This document shows, one piece after another, positions 53,665-62,225 of a DNA stretch of 64,000 nucleotides (the stretch's first letter is position 1; every line of letters begins with the position of its first letter). Made by a program: the position numbers and the translations under genes. Origin of the DNA: CAWCAL01 sp963695075. GTDB lineage: Bacteria; Actinomycetota; Acidimicrobiia; Acidimicrobiales; CAWCAL01. The DNA is taken from NCBI GenBank assembly GCA_963695075.1, contig CAVOFR010000007.1, forward strand, positions 806,001 through 870,000. Reading direction: 5' to 3'. The notes under the pieces are model-generated. The model saw nothing but the letters and a program-made list of their open reading frames with translations, was not told the DNA's origin and made no database searches.

Positions 53665-54697
53665 CGTCCTCGACGGCGATGCCCCGCTCGGCCAGTACCT
53701 CGTCCAGGTCGCGCTCGAGGAATGCGGCCGCCTCGGGCATCTTGCGGAGCTCGGCGTCGAAGTGGGCCAGGCCGATTCCGTTGGTCACGTCATAGGCGTG
53801 CGCGCCGGGCACGAATTCGCCGCTGAGCTTGGTCTGAGCACCCATCAGCGGAGCCATCATGTCGTGGACCAGCTCGACATCGTCGCAGAAGTGGAAGTGA
53901 TCAGCGTTCACCAGTACCACCATGCGTTCGAGCGACTCGCCCCGGGCGAGCAGGTCGCGCATCCCGGCCAGGGGCAGGACAGAGTCCTCGTCGGCGACGA
54001 TCATCAACGTCGGAACCCTGCGGCCCCAGTCCAGTTCGAGCATGTCCCGGAGCGCGGCCCGGGTGTCGTCGAGCTCACCCGATCGGCCACCGCCGGGCGC
54101 CAAGGGCAGGGCGGCCGCTATGCGGTCGTCTCGTGCCGTCGTCTGCAGGGTGGTCCATCCGCCGAAGCTGTGGCCGGTCATGCCGGCGCCGTCGGCGAGG
54201 GAACGCACGCCGAGCTCACCCGAGACGAGCGCGTCCAGCGCCCGGGACGCATCCAGGGGCCGGTCGGCGCCGGACTGGAGCATGGAACCGAGCATGTCCT
54301 CGGGCGATGCACCGCGAGCGATGAGACCCATGAAGTCCAACGTCGTGTTGCCGACGTGGTCGGGTGCGGCGACGACATACCCATGGCTGGCCAGATGGGT
54401 GCACAGGTGGGTGGTCTGGCGCCGATGCCCGGCGTTGCCATGGCTGAAGACGACCGGAAACCCGGCTTCGTCCAGCGGCCCGGCGTCCCGGACCGCCTCC
54501 TGCGGCGAGGCCGGCATTCCCGGTATCAGCTCGAAGGCGTCCTGGCTCGTTTCGTCGAGGTCCCGGCCGGCGTGCTCCGCGGTCGCCGGATACCACACTT
54601 CGACGGGCACGGTGCGGTCCCGCTCGGTGTCGGTGAGATCGACCGTGCGTACGCCGACCGGGTGTGGCCCACGGATGAACGGGTCGTATTCGGCCAT
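53654..54697 (-). CDS. Alpha/beta hydrolase (PAF-acetylhydrolase/dienelactone-like)
   Basis: With the ATG at 54697 (ribosome site GGAGGAG) the product is 347 aa. It has the PAF-AH-like start PHPVGVRTVDLTDTERDRTVPVEVWYPAT, the oxyanion block FPVVFSHGNAGHRRQTTHLC, nucleophile GHSFGGWTT, acid in IVADEDSVLP and His in NADHFHFCDD. It probably hydrolyses a small ester. No signal peptide. The frame is open upstream over the neighbouring lipoprotein gene but only as a shadow. It converges with the GH20-like gene. Confidence 0.87.
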   Translation of the reverse strand: MAEYDPFIRGPHPVGVRTVDLTDTERDRTVPVEVWYPATAEHAGRDLDETSQDAFELIPGMPASPQEAVRDAGPLDEAGFPVVFSHGNAGHRRQTTHLCTHLASHGYVVAAPDHVGNTTLDFMGLIARGASPEDMLGSMLQSGADRPLDASRALDALVSGELGVRSLADGAGMTGHSFGGWTTLQTTARDDRIAAALPLAPGGGRSGELDDTRAALRDMLELDWGRRVPTLMIVADEDSVLPLAGMRDLLARGESLERMVVLVNADHFHFCDDVELVHDMMAPLMGAQTKLSGEFVPGAHAYDVTNGIGLAHFDAELRKMPEAAAFLERDLDEVLAERGIAVEDVSA

Positions 54698-54803
54698 GCT
54701 TGCTCCTCCCGGGAAGACGGGAATGATCCTAGGTCGGAGCGGGCCGCGGCCGGATGGGCGGGGATGGACGGCGCCCGACGCCTGAGGCGCTACCGTTTTG
54801 GGT

Positions 54804-55367
54804 ATGCGCACCAATACCTCACTTCTCAAACTGCTCGCGGCGGTGTTCGCCCTCACCTTGCTCGCCGCGGCCTGCGGTGACGACGACGACTCGTCGTCGA
54901 GCGACACTGGATCGGGCACCGAAACCGGCCAGGAGGACACCGGCGGTGACACCGCCATGGAGGACGAGACCGGCAGCGACACCGGCGGTGACGACACCGG
55001 TGGCCAGGCGAGCGCCGCCGACGTGTTCTCCAACGACTGTCAGCAGGCCATCGCTTCCTTCCAAGGGGTGCAACTCCAGATGGGTGCCGCAATGTCGGGC
55101 CAGACGGCCGGATTCGAGGAGGCGAAGCAGCAGTTCGACGCCCTGGCTGCGGCTGCTCCCGATGAGATCGCCGACGCTTTCGACACCTATGCCACGGAGC
55201 TGGGCAAACTCTTCGACGCCATGGCCAACATCGGGCTCGATGAAGGCGGTGTGCCCTCGGCCGACCAGATCGCACAGCTCAGCCAGCTCAGCGAGTCCTT
55301 CGACGAGCAGGCCCTCGAGCAGGCGTCAGAGGAGATCGGCGACTACTTCGACGAGATCTGTGGCTGA
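54804..55367 (+). CDS. Small acidic lipoprotein
   Basis: The ATG at 54804 gives 187 aa with lipobox signal RTNTSLLKLLAAVFALTLLAAAC. A long Asp/Ser/Thr/Gly-rich linker (about residues 23-65: DDDDSSSSDTGSGTETGQ...) leads to a helical domain with two cysteines (SNDCQQAIASF and the last residues EICG). No family recognised. TACCGT lies 7 nt upstream, so it may be leaderless. A cell-surface role is likely but unknown. Confidence 0.75.
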   Translation: MRTNTSLLKLLAAVFALTLLAAACGDDDDSSSSDTGSGTETGQEDTGGDTAMEDETGSDTGGDDTGGQASAADVFSNDCQQAIASFQGVQLQMGAAMSGQTAGFEEAKQQFDALAAAAPDEIADAFDTYATELGKLFDAMANIGLDEGGVPSADQIAQLSQLSESFDEQALEQASEEIGDYFDEICG

Positions 55368-55447
55368 GTGGCTATTCTCGCCGATGTGAAACGTGCCTCA
55401 CCGCCCGACTGTCACTTGTCGAGTAATCCCACCTACACTCTGTCCCG

Positions 55448-56071
55448 ATGAGCGAACCGACCAAGCACAGACGGCTTCGCGCCCAGGAACACCGGGGCGT
55501 GTTGATCAAGGCCGCGACCGAGCGGTTCGCCGCTGACACCTATGTCGGCGTACGTGTCCAGGACATCGTGGCCGACGCCGGTGTCTCCCTCACGACGTTC
55601 TACAAGGAGTTCGACGATCGGGAAGACTGCCTGCTCGCCTGCTTCCTCGTCATGAGGGAAGAACTGATGGCCGAGGTCGTGGGCGGGTCCAGCCATGGCA
55701 TGACCCCCCGGTCCTGGACACGGAGCATGATCGACCGGGTCTTCGCCTACCTCGACGAGAACGATGCGAAAGGTCGGTTGATACTGCAGGAGACGATCGG
55801 TGGGTCCCCGCGGACCGTCGCCGCGATGTGGTCGTTCCTGGACGAGGTCGGCGTGTTCCTCGACGGACTCAACATGGCCACCGTGGCCGAGCGCCCTGGT
55901 ACGCCCATTCCCGTCCACGATGTCGGATTGTTCATCGCCGGCGGGGTGTACGCGGTGGCGGCCCGCTACCTTCGCGATGGCACGATGGGCGACCTCCGCA
56001 AGGACGACGAGACCCTGGATGCGGTGGTCGACGCGCTCCTGAGCACGACGGCCGCGATGAACCGGTCGTAG
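55448..56071 (+). CDS. TetR/AcrR family regulator
   Basis: This 207-aa protein has an N-terminal helix-turn-helix RFAADTYVGVRVQDIVADAGVSLTTFYKEFDDREDCLLACF, the TetR_N pattern, and a C-terminal helical ligand domain. Near the ATG is TACACT at 55434-55439, 8 nt upstream. It stands between a lipoprotein gene and a small membrane protein gene, so its target cannot be inferred. Confidence 0.87.
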   Translation: MSEPTKHRRLRAQEHRGVLIKAATERFAADTYVGVRVQDIVADAGVSLTTFYKEFDDREDCLLACFLVMREELMAEVVGGSSHGMTPRSWTRSMIDRVFAYLDENDAKGRLILQETIGGSPRTVAAMWSFLDEVGVFLDGLNMATVAERPGTPIPVHDVGLFIAGGVYAVAARYLRDGTMGDLRKDDETLDAVVDALLSTTAAMNRS

Positions 56072-56102
56072 GGACAGCGACCCGACGAGGCACGGCGCAG
56101 GC

Positions 56103-56465
56103 TCAGAGGACCGCGGCGACGGTCACGAGCTGGCCGACCGCGAGCATGCCCGCCATGAGGCCCAGCCCGGTCCGGTAGCGGCGGGTGAAGAGGAGGCCGA
56201 GGCCGGCGGCGCCGAGGCCGGCGGCGATGTAGTAGCCGTAGAAGACCGGGGCGGGAAGCGGCGACGGGCTCGAACCGAACGTGCGGGTCGTGAGCATGCC
56301 CATCGCGACGAACATCCCACCGAACCAGAGAGCGAACAGGACGGCTCCTACCCGGGCGGCCGGCTCGGGCCGGCGGAACGGTCGAGGGGTCCGGCGATAC
56401 CAGCGGGCCCCCGTGCTCAGGTTCCGGTGCCACGCGGCGAGGCGGGTCATGACGGTCGGGCTCAC
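56103..56465 (-). CDS. Small membrane protein, unknown
   Basis: This 120-aa protein has a basic N-terminal tail (WHRNLSTGARWYRRTPRPFRRPEP) and three membrane helices (about 38-58, 70-90, 98-118). The start is GTG at 56465, supported by an AGGA sequence 5 nt upstream; the ATG at 56450 is an alternative. No family recognised. Upstream, the gap to the next gene (56466-56700) holds only a short direct repeat (ggtgtcaggtg twice at about 56480-56505). Confidence 0.65.
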   Translation of the reverse strand: MSPTVMTRLAAWHRNLSTGARWYRRTPRPFRRPEPAARVGAVLFALWFGGMFVAMGMLTTRTFGSSPSPLPAPVFYGYYIAAGLGAAGLGLLFTRRYRTGLGLMAGMLAVGQLVTVAAVL

Positions 56466-56700
56466 GGGTCCTGGGGCTCCTGGTGTCAGGTGTGGTGTCA
56501 GGTGCGCGACCGCCCGCTGCCCCTCGCACGTCGTTCAACGGCGAACGCGTACTCTACTTGCCCGGTCGGTTCCCGATGGGGTTGTCGGCCCGGCAGGAGC
56601 TGCCAGGGCGGGTCGGCGGCGTCGTCGGTCCCGGTTGGGGCTTTGCTACCGCCGGGGCCACGACCGGCCGGTTGCGACTGGCCGGTATGGTCCGACCCTG

Positions 56701-57435
56701 ATGGGCACGGGTCGTGATCACCACCAGCGGCCGTTGGCCTTGTGGGCGACGCCGAGGACGGTGTCGACCGCGTTCGACAAGATGATGCGAACGCGTGGCG
56801 ATCACAGGGTGCGGACCGAGCCGTTCTCGATCGCCTACTACCTGGGTCCGGAGCGGCGTTCGCCACGCTTCGAGATGAGCCACGACGATGCCTCGTTCGC
56901 CCGAGTGCTCGACGAGGTGCTGGGCCAAGCGGTCGAGGGGCCCCTGTTCATGAAGGAGATGCCCTACCAGCTCGGACCCCTGCTGACGCCCGAGGTGCTG
57001 GCGATGTTCCGGGGCACCTTCCTCATCCGGGATCCGGCGCACGCGTTGCCGTCGCTGGCCGGCCACTGGGCCGACTTCACCGATGACGAAGCCGGCTACA
57101 CCGCACAGCACCGGGCGTGGACGATGCTCGACGGGTCGGCCGAGACGCCGGTGGTCGTCGACAGCGACGATCTGCGGGCCGACCCGGTCGGGATCGTCGG
57201 GAAATGGTGCGACGCGGTCGGTATCGAGCAGCGGCCCGATGCCCTCCACTGGCGGCCGGGGATGCCCGACGAGTGGCGCGTATGGGAATCCTGGATGACC
57301 CGGGCCGCCTCGACGACCGAGTTCGCTCCCCCTGACCGGCTCCCGCCCCCGGACGTCGACGACGCGCTCGCGGCCCGAATTGCAGCGTGTCGTCCGCTCT
57401 ACGAGGAGATGGCCGAGGACCGCCTCAGGTCCTGA
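56701..57435 (+). CDS. Sulfotransferase-like protein
   Basis: This 244-aa protein has a PAPS-binding-type loop near the N-terminus, LWATPRTVSTAFDKMM (T-P-R-T-x-S-T), then GPLFMKEMPYQL and FLIRDPAHALPSLAGHW, which matches the 3'-phosphate-binding I-R-(D/N)-P element of sulfotransferases. It is related to the actinobacterial sulfotransferase-like family, with VVVDSDDLRADPVGIV and WCDAVGIE later. Acceptor unknown. The ATG at 56701 is followed at once by homology; TATGGT lies 9 nt upstream. Its TGA stop overlaps a family 1 palindrome. Confidence 0.8.
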   Translation: MGTGRDHHQRPLALWATPRTVSTAFDKMMRTRGDHRVRTEPFSIAYYLGPERRSPRFEMSHDDASFARVLDEVLGQAVEGPLFMKEMPYQLGPLLTPEVLAMFRGTFLIRDPAHALPSLAGHWADFTDDEAGYTAQHRAWTMLDGSAETPVVVDSDDLRADPVGIVGKWCDAVGIEQRPDALHWRPGMPDEWRVWESWMTRAASTTEFAPPDRLPPPDVDDALAARIAACRPLYEEMAEDRLRS

Positions 57436-57465
57436 GTGCGTTGGGGGTCAGACCCCGAACGCACT
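57434..57465. repeat. Palindromic repeat, family 1 copy d
   Basis: GAGTGCGTT...AACGCACT around GGGGGTCAGACCCC. Its edge carries the stop of the plus-strand sulfotransferase-like gene and its centre (GTCTGA on the minus strand) carries the stop of the ICMT-like gene. Confidence 0.8.
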
Positions 57466-57963
57466 GTCGACGGCCCCTTCGCGGGGTGGTCGGGGGATCC
57501 AACGATTCACCGTGGCGCGATAGCTCGGCCAGTCGTCTGGGAAATTCTCCTCGGCCCAGGGCTCTTCGAACCGCACCACTCGGAGGTGGAAGCCGATCGC
57601 CAGGGCGACGGCGTAGCCGAGCACGATCGGCGACCGAAACGAGATCGCCCAGCCGAGAACGGTGAGGAGCACGCCCACGTACATCGGGTTACGACACCAG
57701 CCGAACAGCCCGACGGTGACGAGCTGGCGCGGCGGATCCCAAGGGGCGAGCGTGCCCTTCCCGATGGTGAAGAAGTCGGTGACGGTCCGGGCCACGACCA
57801 CGCCGCCAACCACGACGAGCAGGAGACCCCAGGGAAGAATGTCGTCGGCCCACGGGTCGAGCAGGCCGGCGGCGACGGGCACCACGAGGGCGAAGACGGT
57901 CGGCAGCGCCAGGATGGCCCGCAGGGCCGAGGCCAGGTTCGCCGGCCCCTCGTCATCGGACAT
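57448..57963 (-). CDS. Isoprenylcysteine/phospholipid methyltransferase-like protein
   Basis: The 171-aa product from the ATG at 57963 has four to five membrane helices and the ICMT/PEMT pattern GLFGWCRNPMYVGVLLTVLGWAI ... RFEEPWAEENFPDDWPSYRATVNRWIPR (R-N-P-x-Y, then E-E-x-x-L/F-x-x-x-F). These enzymes use S-adenosylmethionine to methylate lipids or small thiols in the membrane. The last residues (DSAFGV) and stop are encoded by the family 1 palindrome, suggesting that the original C-terminus was altered by repeat insertion. Confidence 0.85.
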   Translation of the reverse strand: MSDDEGPANLASALRAILALPTVFALVVPVAAGLLDPWADDILPWGLLLVVVGGVVVARTVTDFFTIGKGTLAPWDPPRQLVTVGLFGWCRNPMYVGVLLTVLGWAISFRSPIVLGYAVALAIGFHLRVVRFEEPWAEENFPDDWPSYRATVNRWIPRPPREGAVDSAFGV

Positions 57964-58069
57964 GGAGGCGACGCTAGTGCTGGCCGAGGGAACCGGGCGC
58001 GTCGGGACCTTCGTCACTGGCCGAACGGACGGTTCGGCGCGAGGCTTGCGTCGGGAGGAGGTCCTTGTC

Positions 58070-58588
58070 ATGAGGATGTTGGTGTTGGCTGGATCCAAGC
58101 ACGGGGCCACGCTGGGTGTGGCGCAGGCCATCGGCGATCGACTCGCCGACCGTGGCCTCGAGGTCGAGGTGGCCGAGGTCACCGATGAGCACGGCCCGTT
58201 GGCCGGATTCGACGGAGTCGTGATCGGCTCGGCCGTCTACGTCGGTCACTGGTTCAAGGCCGCGAAACGGTGGGTGGTGACCCACCGGGAGGCGATCGCC
58301 GAGCGTCCGGCATGGTTGTTCTCGGTCGGTCCGCTGGGCGACCCGCCCGAACCCGCCGAGGATCCGGTCGACGTAGCAGATCTGGTCACGGCCACCGGCG
58401 CCCGGGAGCACCGGCTGTTCGCCGGAGCACTCGACCGGGACGGGCTGAATCTGGTCGAGCGCACCGCGGTGAGCGCGGTACACGCCCCGTACGGCGATTT
58501 CCGCGATTGGGACGAGATCCGTTCGTGGGCCGATCACATCGCCAACGAGCTCGAGGTCGACGTGAGGGACACGGTGGTAGCGAGCTGA
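58070..58588 (+). CDS. Flavodoxin domain protein (HemG-like)
   Basis: This 172-aa protein begins RMLVLAGSKHGATLGVAQAIGDRLADRGLEV, a flavodoxin FMN-phosphate loop (S/T-x-x-G-x-T/A), followed by DGVVIGSAVYVGHWFKAAKRWV and LFSVGPLGDP, as in the menaquinone-dependent protoporphyrinogen dehydrogenase HemG group. The ribosome site ggaggag (7-9 nt before the ATG at 58070) supports the start. A general flavodoxin role in electron transfer is the safer call. Confidence 0.82.
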   Translation: MRMLVLAGSKHGATLGVAQAIGDRLADRGLEVEVAEVTDEHGPLAGFDGVVIGSAVYVGHWFKAAKRWVVTHREAIAERPAWLFSVGPLGDPPEPAEDPVDVADLVTATGAREHRLFAGALDRDGLNLVERTAVSAVHAPYGDFRDWDEIRSWADHIANELEVDVRDTVVAS

Positions 58589-58709
58589 GGCTTCCGGTCG
58601 GCAGCGGGTCCCCGGCGTCTCGGGCACGAACCCGTCCCGTGACGTCCGGGTCTTGCCATCATGGGCCCCGCGCGCGTCATACTCGGGTAGGCGAAAAGGG
58701 GAGGATGCC

Positions 58710-59396
58710 ATGTCCGATTCCAGCTGGGAGGACTACCTCGATGCGGGAGGCACCGACGCCGACGAGCTCGTCGAGCTCTCCGACGTCGTCGAGACGCAGG
58801 CCGATGCCCTCGACGGCCAGGCCGACACGCTCGAGGGGATGCAGGAAGCGGCCGAGGAGGCCGGCGACGATTCGCTCGCCGGGGACCTCGAGCAGCGCCA
58901 GGACGCGGTCGAGGAAGCGGCCACCGATCTCCGCGATGCCGACTGGGAGGCCAGCGATGCCGCCGACTGGACCGCCTCGGCCGAGCGGGACGTCGACTAC
59001 GCCGACTCGCTCGAGGTGGAAGGCCAGCGGCACCTCGAGGGGGCCGAGCAAGCCTTGGCCACGGGTGACACGGGGGTTGCCGAGTGGGAGATGACGATGG
59101 CCGAAGGGTCCTTCGGGTTGGCCGACGACAGCATGGACGACGCCAGCAGGGGGCTGGGAATCGCGGCCGACGGCATGGACGCAGCCGCCACCGACATCGG
59201 CGAAGCCGTGGACGCCCTGGATGGGGCCGGAATGGATGCCGGCGGTCTGGACGTGGACGGTGGTCTGGACATGGATGTCGGCGGCCTGGAGATGGACAGC
59301 GGCCTGGACATGGATACCGGCCTGGACATGGATACCGGCCTGGACATGGACACCGGTGTCGAGCCGATGGATTTCGGCTCCGACGACGCGATCTGA
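58710..59396 (+). CDS. Acidic, Lys/Cys-free low-complexity protein
   Basis: The ATG at 58710 (ribosome site ggggagg) gives 228 aa. Residues 1-170 are predicted helical or coiled-coil and rich in Asp, Glu and Ala with regular Met/Leu. The last 50 residues are Gly/Asp repeats (GLDMDTG three times in a row, with DVDGGLDMDVGG before it). No lysine and no cysteine are present, and the net charge is strongly negative. No family recognised. A zinc-ribbon, proline-rich protein follows after 9 nt, so they may work together. The repeats could bind divalent cations, but that is only inferred from Asp spacing. Confidence 0.7.
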   Translation: MSDSSWEDYLDAGGTDADELVELSDVVETQADALDGQADTLEGMQEAAEEAGDDSLAGDLEQRQDAVEEAATDLRDADWEASDAADWTASAERDVDYADSLEVEGQRHLEGAEQALATGDTGVAEWEMTMAEGSFGLADDSMDDASRGLGIAADGMDAAATDIGEAVDALDGAGMDAGGLDVDGGLDMDVGGLEMDSGLDMDTGLDMDTGLDMDTGVEPMDFGSDDAI

Positions 59397-59405
59397 GCCG
59401 CCGGC

Positions 59406-60866
59406 GTGCCCGTCGTCGAGCGCACGTTCGTACGGTCGTGGAGCGGTGAGCCGGCCGAGGCGGTGGCCCGGATGCTCGCCACCCTGCAGAGTGCCGGCTT
59501 CAACCTGACCGCGCCGACCCCTTGGACGCTCCGGGGCGAGAGCGGATCGCAGGTCGCCATGTCGACGAGCAACGTGCCCGTCTCGGTCGATGTCACCGTC
59601 AGCCCGTCCGCCGACGGGCCCGTCTCGGTGCACGTGCGGCTGGCCGATCGCTTCGCCTCACCACTCGTCAGCCCTACGGTCGAACGCGATTGTGAAGAGC
59701 GCTTCGCCGAGGTGGAACGGGCGGTCGACGCGGGTCTGGGGCTGATGGCGACGGCAGCGGCGGTCGAGACACCGACGGTTCCGCTGCCGCCCCCGCCGAC
59801 CGCTCCGCTGCCTCCTCCGCCGGCCGCTCCGCTGCCGCCTCCGCCGACCCAGCCGACACCGACCCAGCCGACACCGACCCAGCCGTTGCCGCCCCCGCCC
59901 GACCCGGTCTCCACCCCGGCGGCACCGCCCGGCCCACCGCCGGCGGCACCGCCCAGCCCACCACCACCCGTGTCGCCTCCTCCTCCTCCTCCTCCACCAC
60001 CCGTGTCGCCGTTGCCGGTGTCGGCGCCTGCTGTCGCTGACCAACCGACCCGCTCGGGATCGGGCCTGGACATCGCCGGCCTGGGTGAGCAGGCCGGGGC
60101 CGCGTGGGCCAAGCTGGCCGCCAAGACCCAGGCCACCGCCACGGCTGCCTCTCGACGTCTGCGTAAGGCCGAGGCGTGGCAGCGGGTCGAGGAAGTGGTC
60201 TTTGCCAACCCACCCGACGTTGCCCGAGCCGACGCGACCCGCATACAGGCGCTGGTATCGGTGGCCACCATGGTCGAGCGCCAGCCCGGGAGTCTGCCCG
60301 ACAAGCTCAGCGCCCAGCTCGACGCTTTCGCCGAGCGACTCATGGCCACACTCAATGCGGCGGGCGAGGCCGAGTCGACCCGTGTGCGCTACGAGATCGA
60401 ACCGGCCGAACGGCCGGTGGTTGACTTCCTCGAGCAACAGGCCCGGATGCGCGAAGAGCTTCCGGTGCGGACCCTCCACCACTGCTGCGACTGCGGCCAC
60501 GAGAAGGTGTCCAACCCCGACTACAAGAAGTTGATCGATCGCAACCGGAAGCTGCAGGCCCTGACCGGAGCGGTAGGGCTGTCCTTCCGCGGCGGAGCGG
60601 TCAGCCCGTTCCTGTTGGTGGGCACCCTGTTCCGAATGAAGAAGCTCGACCCTGACTACGTGTGTCCGCGCTGCCAGGGCATGGAGTCCGACGACAGCAT
60701 CGCCACGTTCTGTCCTGACTGCGGCAGTCTCCGCAAGGAAGCGGTCCTGCGCGACTGCGCGAAATGTGGGCACGATTTCCGGGCCGATATCGGGAAGATC
60801 GACCTCTGGCATCCGAGCCCACCCCCACCCAAAACCGGTCCGCCACCGTCGCTCTCCGACGGTTGA
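59406..60866 (+). CDS. Proline-rich zinc-ribbon protein
   Basis: This 486-aa protein has a GTG start at 59406. Residues 1-110 form a compact domain (EPAEAVARMLATLQSAGFNLT; SVDVTVSPSADGPVSVHVRL). Residues 125-206 are an extended Pro/Thr/Ala tract (LPPPP repeats). A helical region (215-345) precedes a C-terminal part with four CxxC knuckles near residues 357, 418, 435 and 450 (CCDCGHEK, CPRCQG, CPDCGS, CAKCGHDF), i.e. two zinc ribbons. No membrane segment except a weak one at about 395-410. Function unknown. It follows the acidic protein by 9 nt. Confidence 0.72.
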   Translation: MPVVERTFVRSWSGEPAEAVARMLATLQSAGFNLTAPTPWTLRGESGSQVAMSTSNVPVSVDVTVSPSADGPVSVHVRLADRFASPLVSPTVERDCEERFAEVERAVDAGLGLMATAAAVETPTVPLPPPPTAPLPPPPAAPLPPPPTQPTPTQPTPTQPLPPPPDPVSTPAAPPGPPPAAPPSPPPPVSPPPPPPPPPVSPLPVSAPAVADQPTRSGSGLDIAGLGEQAGAAWAKLAAKTQATATAASRRLRKAEAWQRVEEVVFANPPDVARADATRIQALVSVATMVERQPGSLPDKLSAQLDAFAERLMATLNAAGEAESTRVRYEIEPAERPVVDFLEQQARMREELPVRTLHHCCDCGHEKVSNPDYKKLIDRNRKLQALTGAVGLSFRGGAVSPFLLVGTLFRMKKLDPDYVCPRCQGMESDDSIATFCPDCGSLRKEAVLRDCAKCGHDFRADIGKIDLWHPSPPPPKTGPPPSLSDG

Positions 60867-60951
60867 GGTCGGGTTGAACGGGCCTGCGGGCCGGCGGTGG
60901 TGGGGGACCCGGCGTCTTTCGCTGCCGCGGGGCGTTCTTCGTGTCCGGAAC

Positions 60952-60985
60952 CGTCGGCTACCGACGCTGACGGACCAGATTTCGG
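60952..60985. repeat. Hairpin-tailed repeat, family 3 copy C
   Basis: A perfect hairpin CGTCGG-CTA-CCGACG (60952-60966) followed by the tail TGACGGACCAGATTTCGG (60968-60985). It is the best-formed copy and lies next to the IS110 element end. Confidence 0.75.
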
Positions 60986-61013
60986 GTTGAGGGGGGGTGT
61001 CCCCATCATTTTG

Positions 61014-62225
61014 TCAAGCGATTCTTTGTAGGGGTCGGGGTGGGCGGAGTTGGTAGGGCTGGCCGGTGGTGACCATGGCGATGATGACGTCGCAGCGTCG
61101 GCGGGCGAGGCAGATGATGGCGGCGTTGTGTTGCTTGCCTTCGGCTCGTTTGCGGTCGTAGAAGGCGCGGCTGTCGGGGCTCGAGAGCGATGCGAACGCG
61201 GCGAGGAACATGGCGTTCTTGAGACGGTGGTTGCCGCGGCGGCTCCTGGACGCGGCGTCGAGGCTCGACCCGGATTGTCGGTTGACCGGGGCGAGGCCGG
61301 CGTAGGAGGCGAGCTTGGCGCCGGTGGCGAAGCGGGTGCCGTCACCGATCTCGGCCAGGATCCTGGCTCCGGTCCTCGGCCCGATCCCGGGCAGGCTGTG
61401 GAGGACCGGCCCCAAAGGGTGGGAGAGGAAGACCGCCTCGATCTCGCCGGCGAGGGCTTTGCGTCGCTCGATGATGCGGCCCAGGTCAGCGACGAGATCA
61501 GCGATGACCCGCCCGGTGGCCGCCTCGGCGGGCAGCGTGACGGTCTGTGCCTCGAGCGCGGCGCCGACGGCGTCGGTGACTTTGGCCGCCAGTCGCGGGG
61601 AGCGCTTCTTGATGGTGTTGCGGATCTTGGGTGCCCCTGCGGCTCGTAGGTCCGAGGGGGTCGGGAACTTCGCCAGCAGATCCCGGATCCCGGGCTGGTG
61701 CAGCCGGGAACCGACCGCCCGTTCCAGCGCGGGTGAGATCGCGACCAGGTTGTCGCGGCAACGGTTCGTGATCCGAGTTTGGTCTGCAGCCAGGTCGATG
61801 TCGTAGCCGTTGAGTACACGGAGCTCGCCGAGCAGGTCGTCGGTGACGTCGAGCCAATGCACCTGGCGGCGGCGGACGCGGGCCGTGTCGGCCAGGACCC
61901 GGGCATCGATCGGGTCGGTCTTGGCTTCGCCCGGGTAGAGGTCAGCAGCTCGGCGCATCACCAGGCCAGGGATGTACGCGACCGGCACACCATGCTGGGC
62001 GGCAACCGCGAGCGCGAGCTGGCCGATCGAGCCGGGCTGATCGATCACCAACCCCGGTGTGCCATAGACCGCTGCCTCGTCGAGGACCACACCGAGTGCG
62101 GCCTCGTCATTGCTGACAGGGCGTGAAAACAGGTCCTGTTCGCCGTCGTCAAGGACCCACGCGAAGTGATTGTCCTTGCCGACGTCAAGACCGATCCACA
62201 CGTCGACCTCTTCAGGTCTCGCCAT
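61014..62225 (-). CDS. IS110-family transposase
   Basis: This 403-aa protein has an N-terminal DEDD_Tnp_IS110 domain (VWIGLDVGKDNHFAWVL with catalytic Asp14; KTDPIDARVLADTAR) and a C-terminal Transposase_20 domain (LHSLPGIGPRTGARILAEIGD; YAGLAPVNRQSGSSLD; the Ser is the expected nucleophile). Full length and apparently intact. These recombinases are guided by a bridge RNA from the element's noncoding end. It sits between the zinc-ribbon protein gene and a lipoprotein gene. Confidence 0.93.
   Translation of the reverse strand: MARPEEVDVWIGLDVGKDNHFAWVLDDGEQDLFSRPVSNDEAALGVVLDEAAVYGTPGLVIDQPGSIGQLALAVAAQHGVPVAYIPGLVMRRAADLYPGEAKTDPIDARVLADTARVRRRQVHWLDVTDDLLGELRVLNGYDIDLAADQTRITNRCRDNLVAISPALERAVGSRLHQPGIRDLLAKFPTPSDLRAAGAPKIRNTIKKRSPRLAAKVTDAVGAALEAQTVTLPAEAATGRVIADLVADLGRIIERRKALAGEIEAVFLSHPLGPVLHSLPGIGPRTGARILAEIGDGTRFATGAKLASYAGLAPVNRQSGSSLDAASRSRRGNHRLKNAMFLAAFASLSSPDSRAFYDRKRAEGKQHNAAIICLARRRCDVIIAMVTTGQPYQLRPPRPLQRIA

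Noticed and set aside
56483..56701. 72-codon open frame between the small membrane protein and the sulfotransferase-like gene
   Set aside because: No ribosome site, biased shadow-like composition, and it runs into the next gene's start.
59240..59370. Tandem DNA repeat resembling a short CRISPR-like array
   Set aside because: It is the in-frame GLDMDTG coding repeat of the acidic protein with no spacers.
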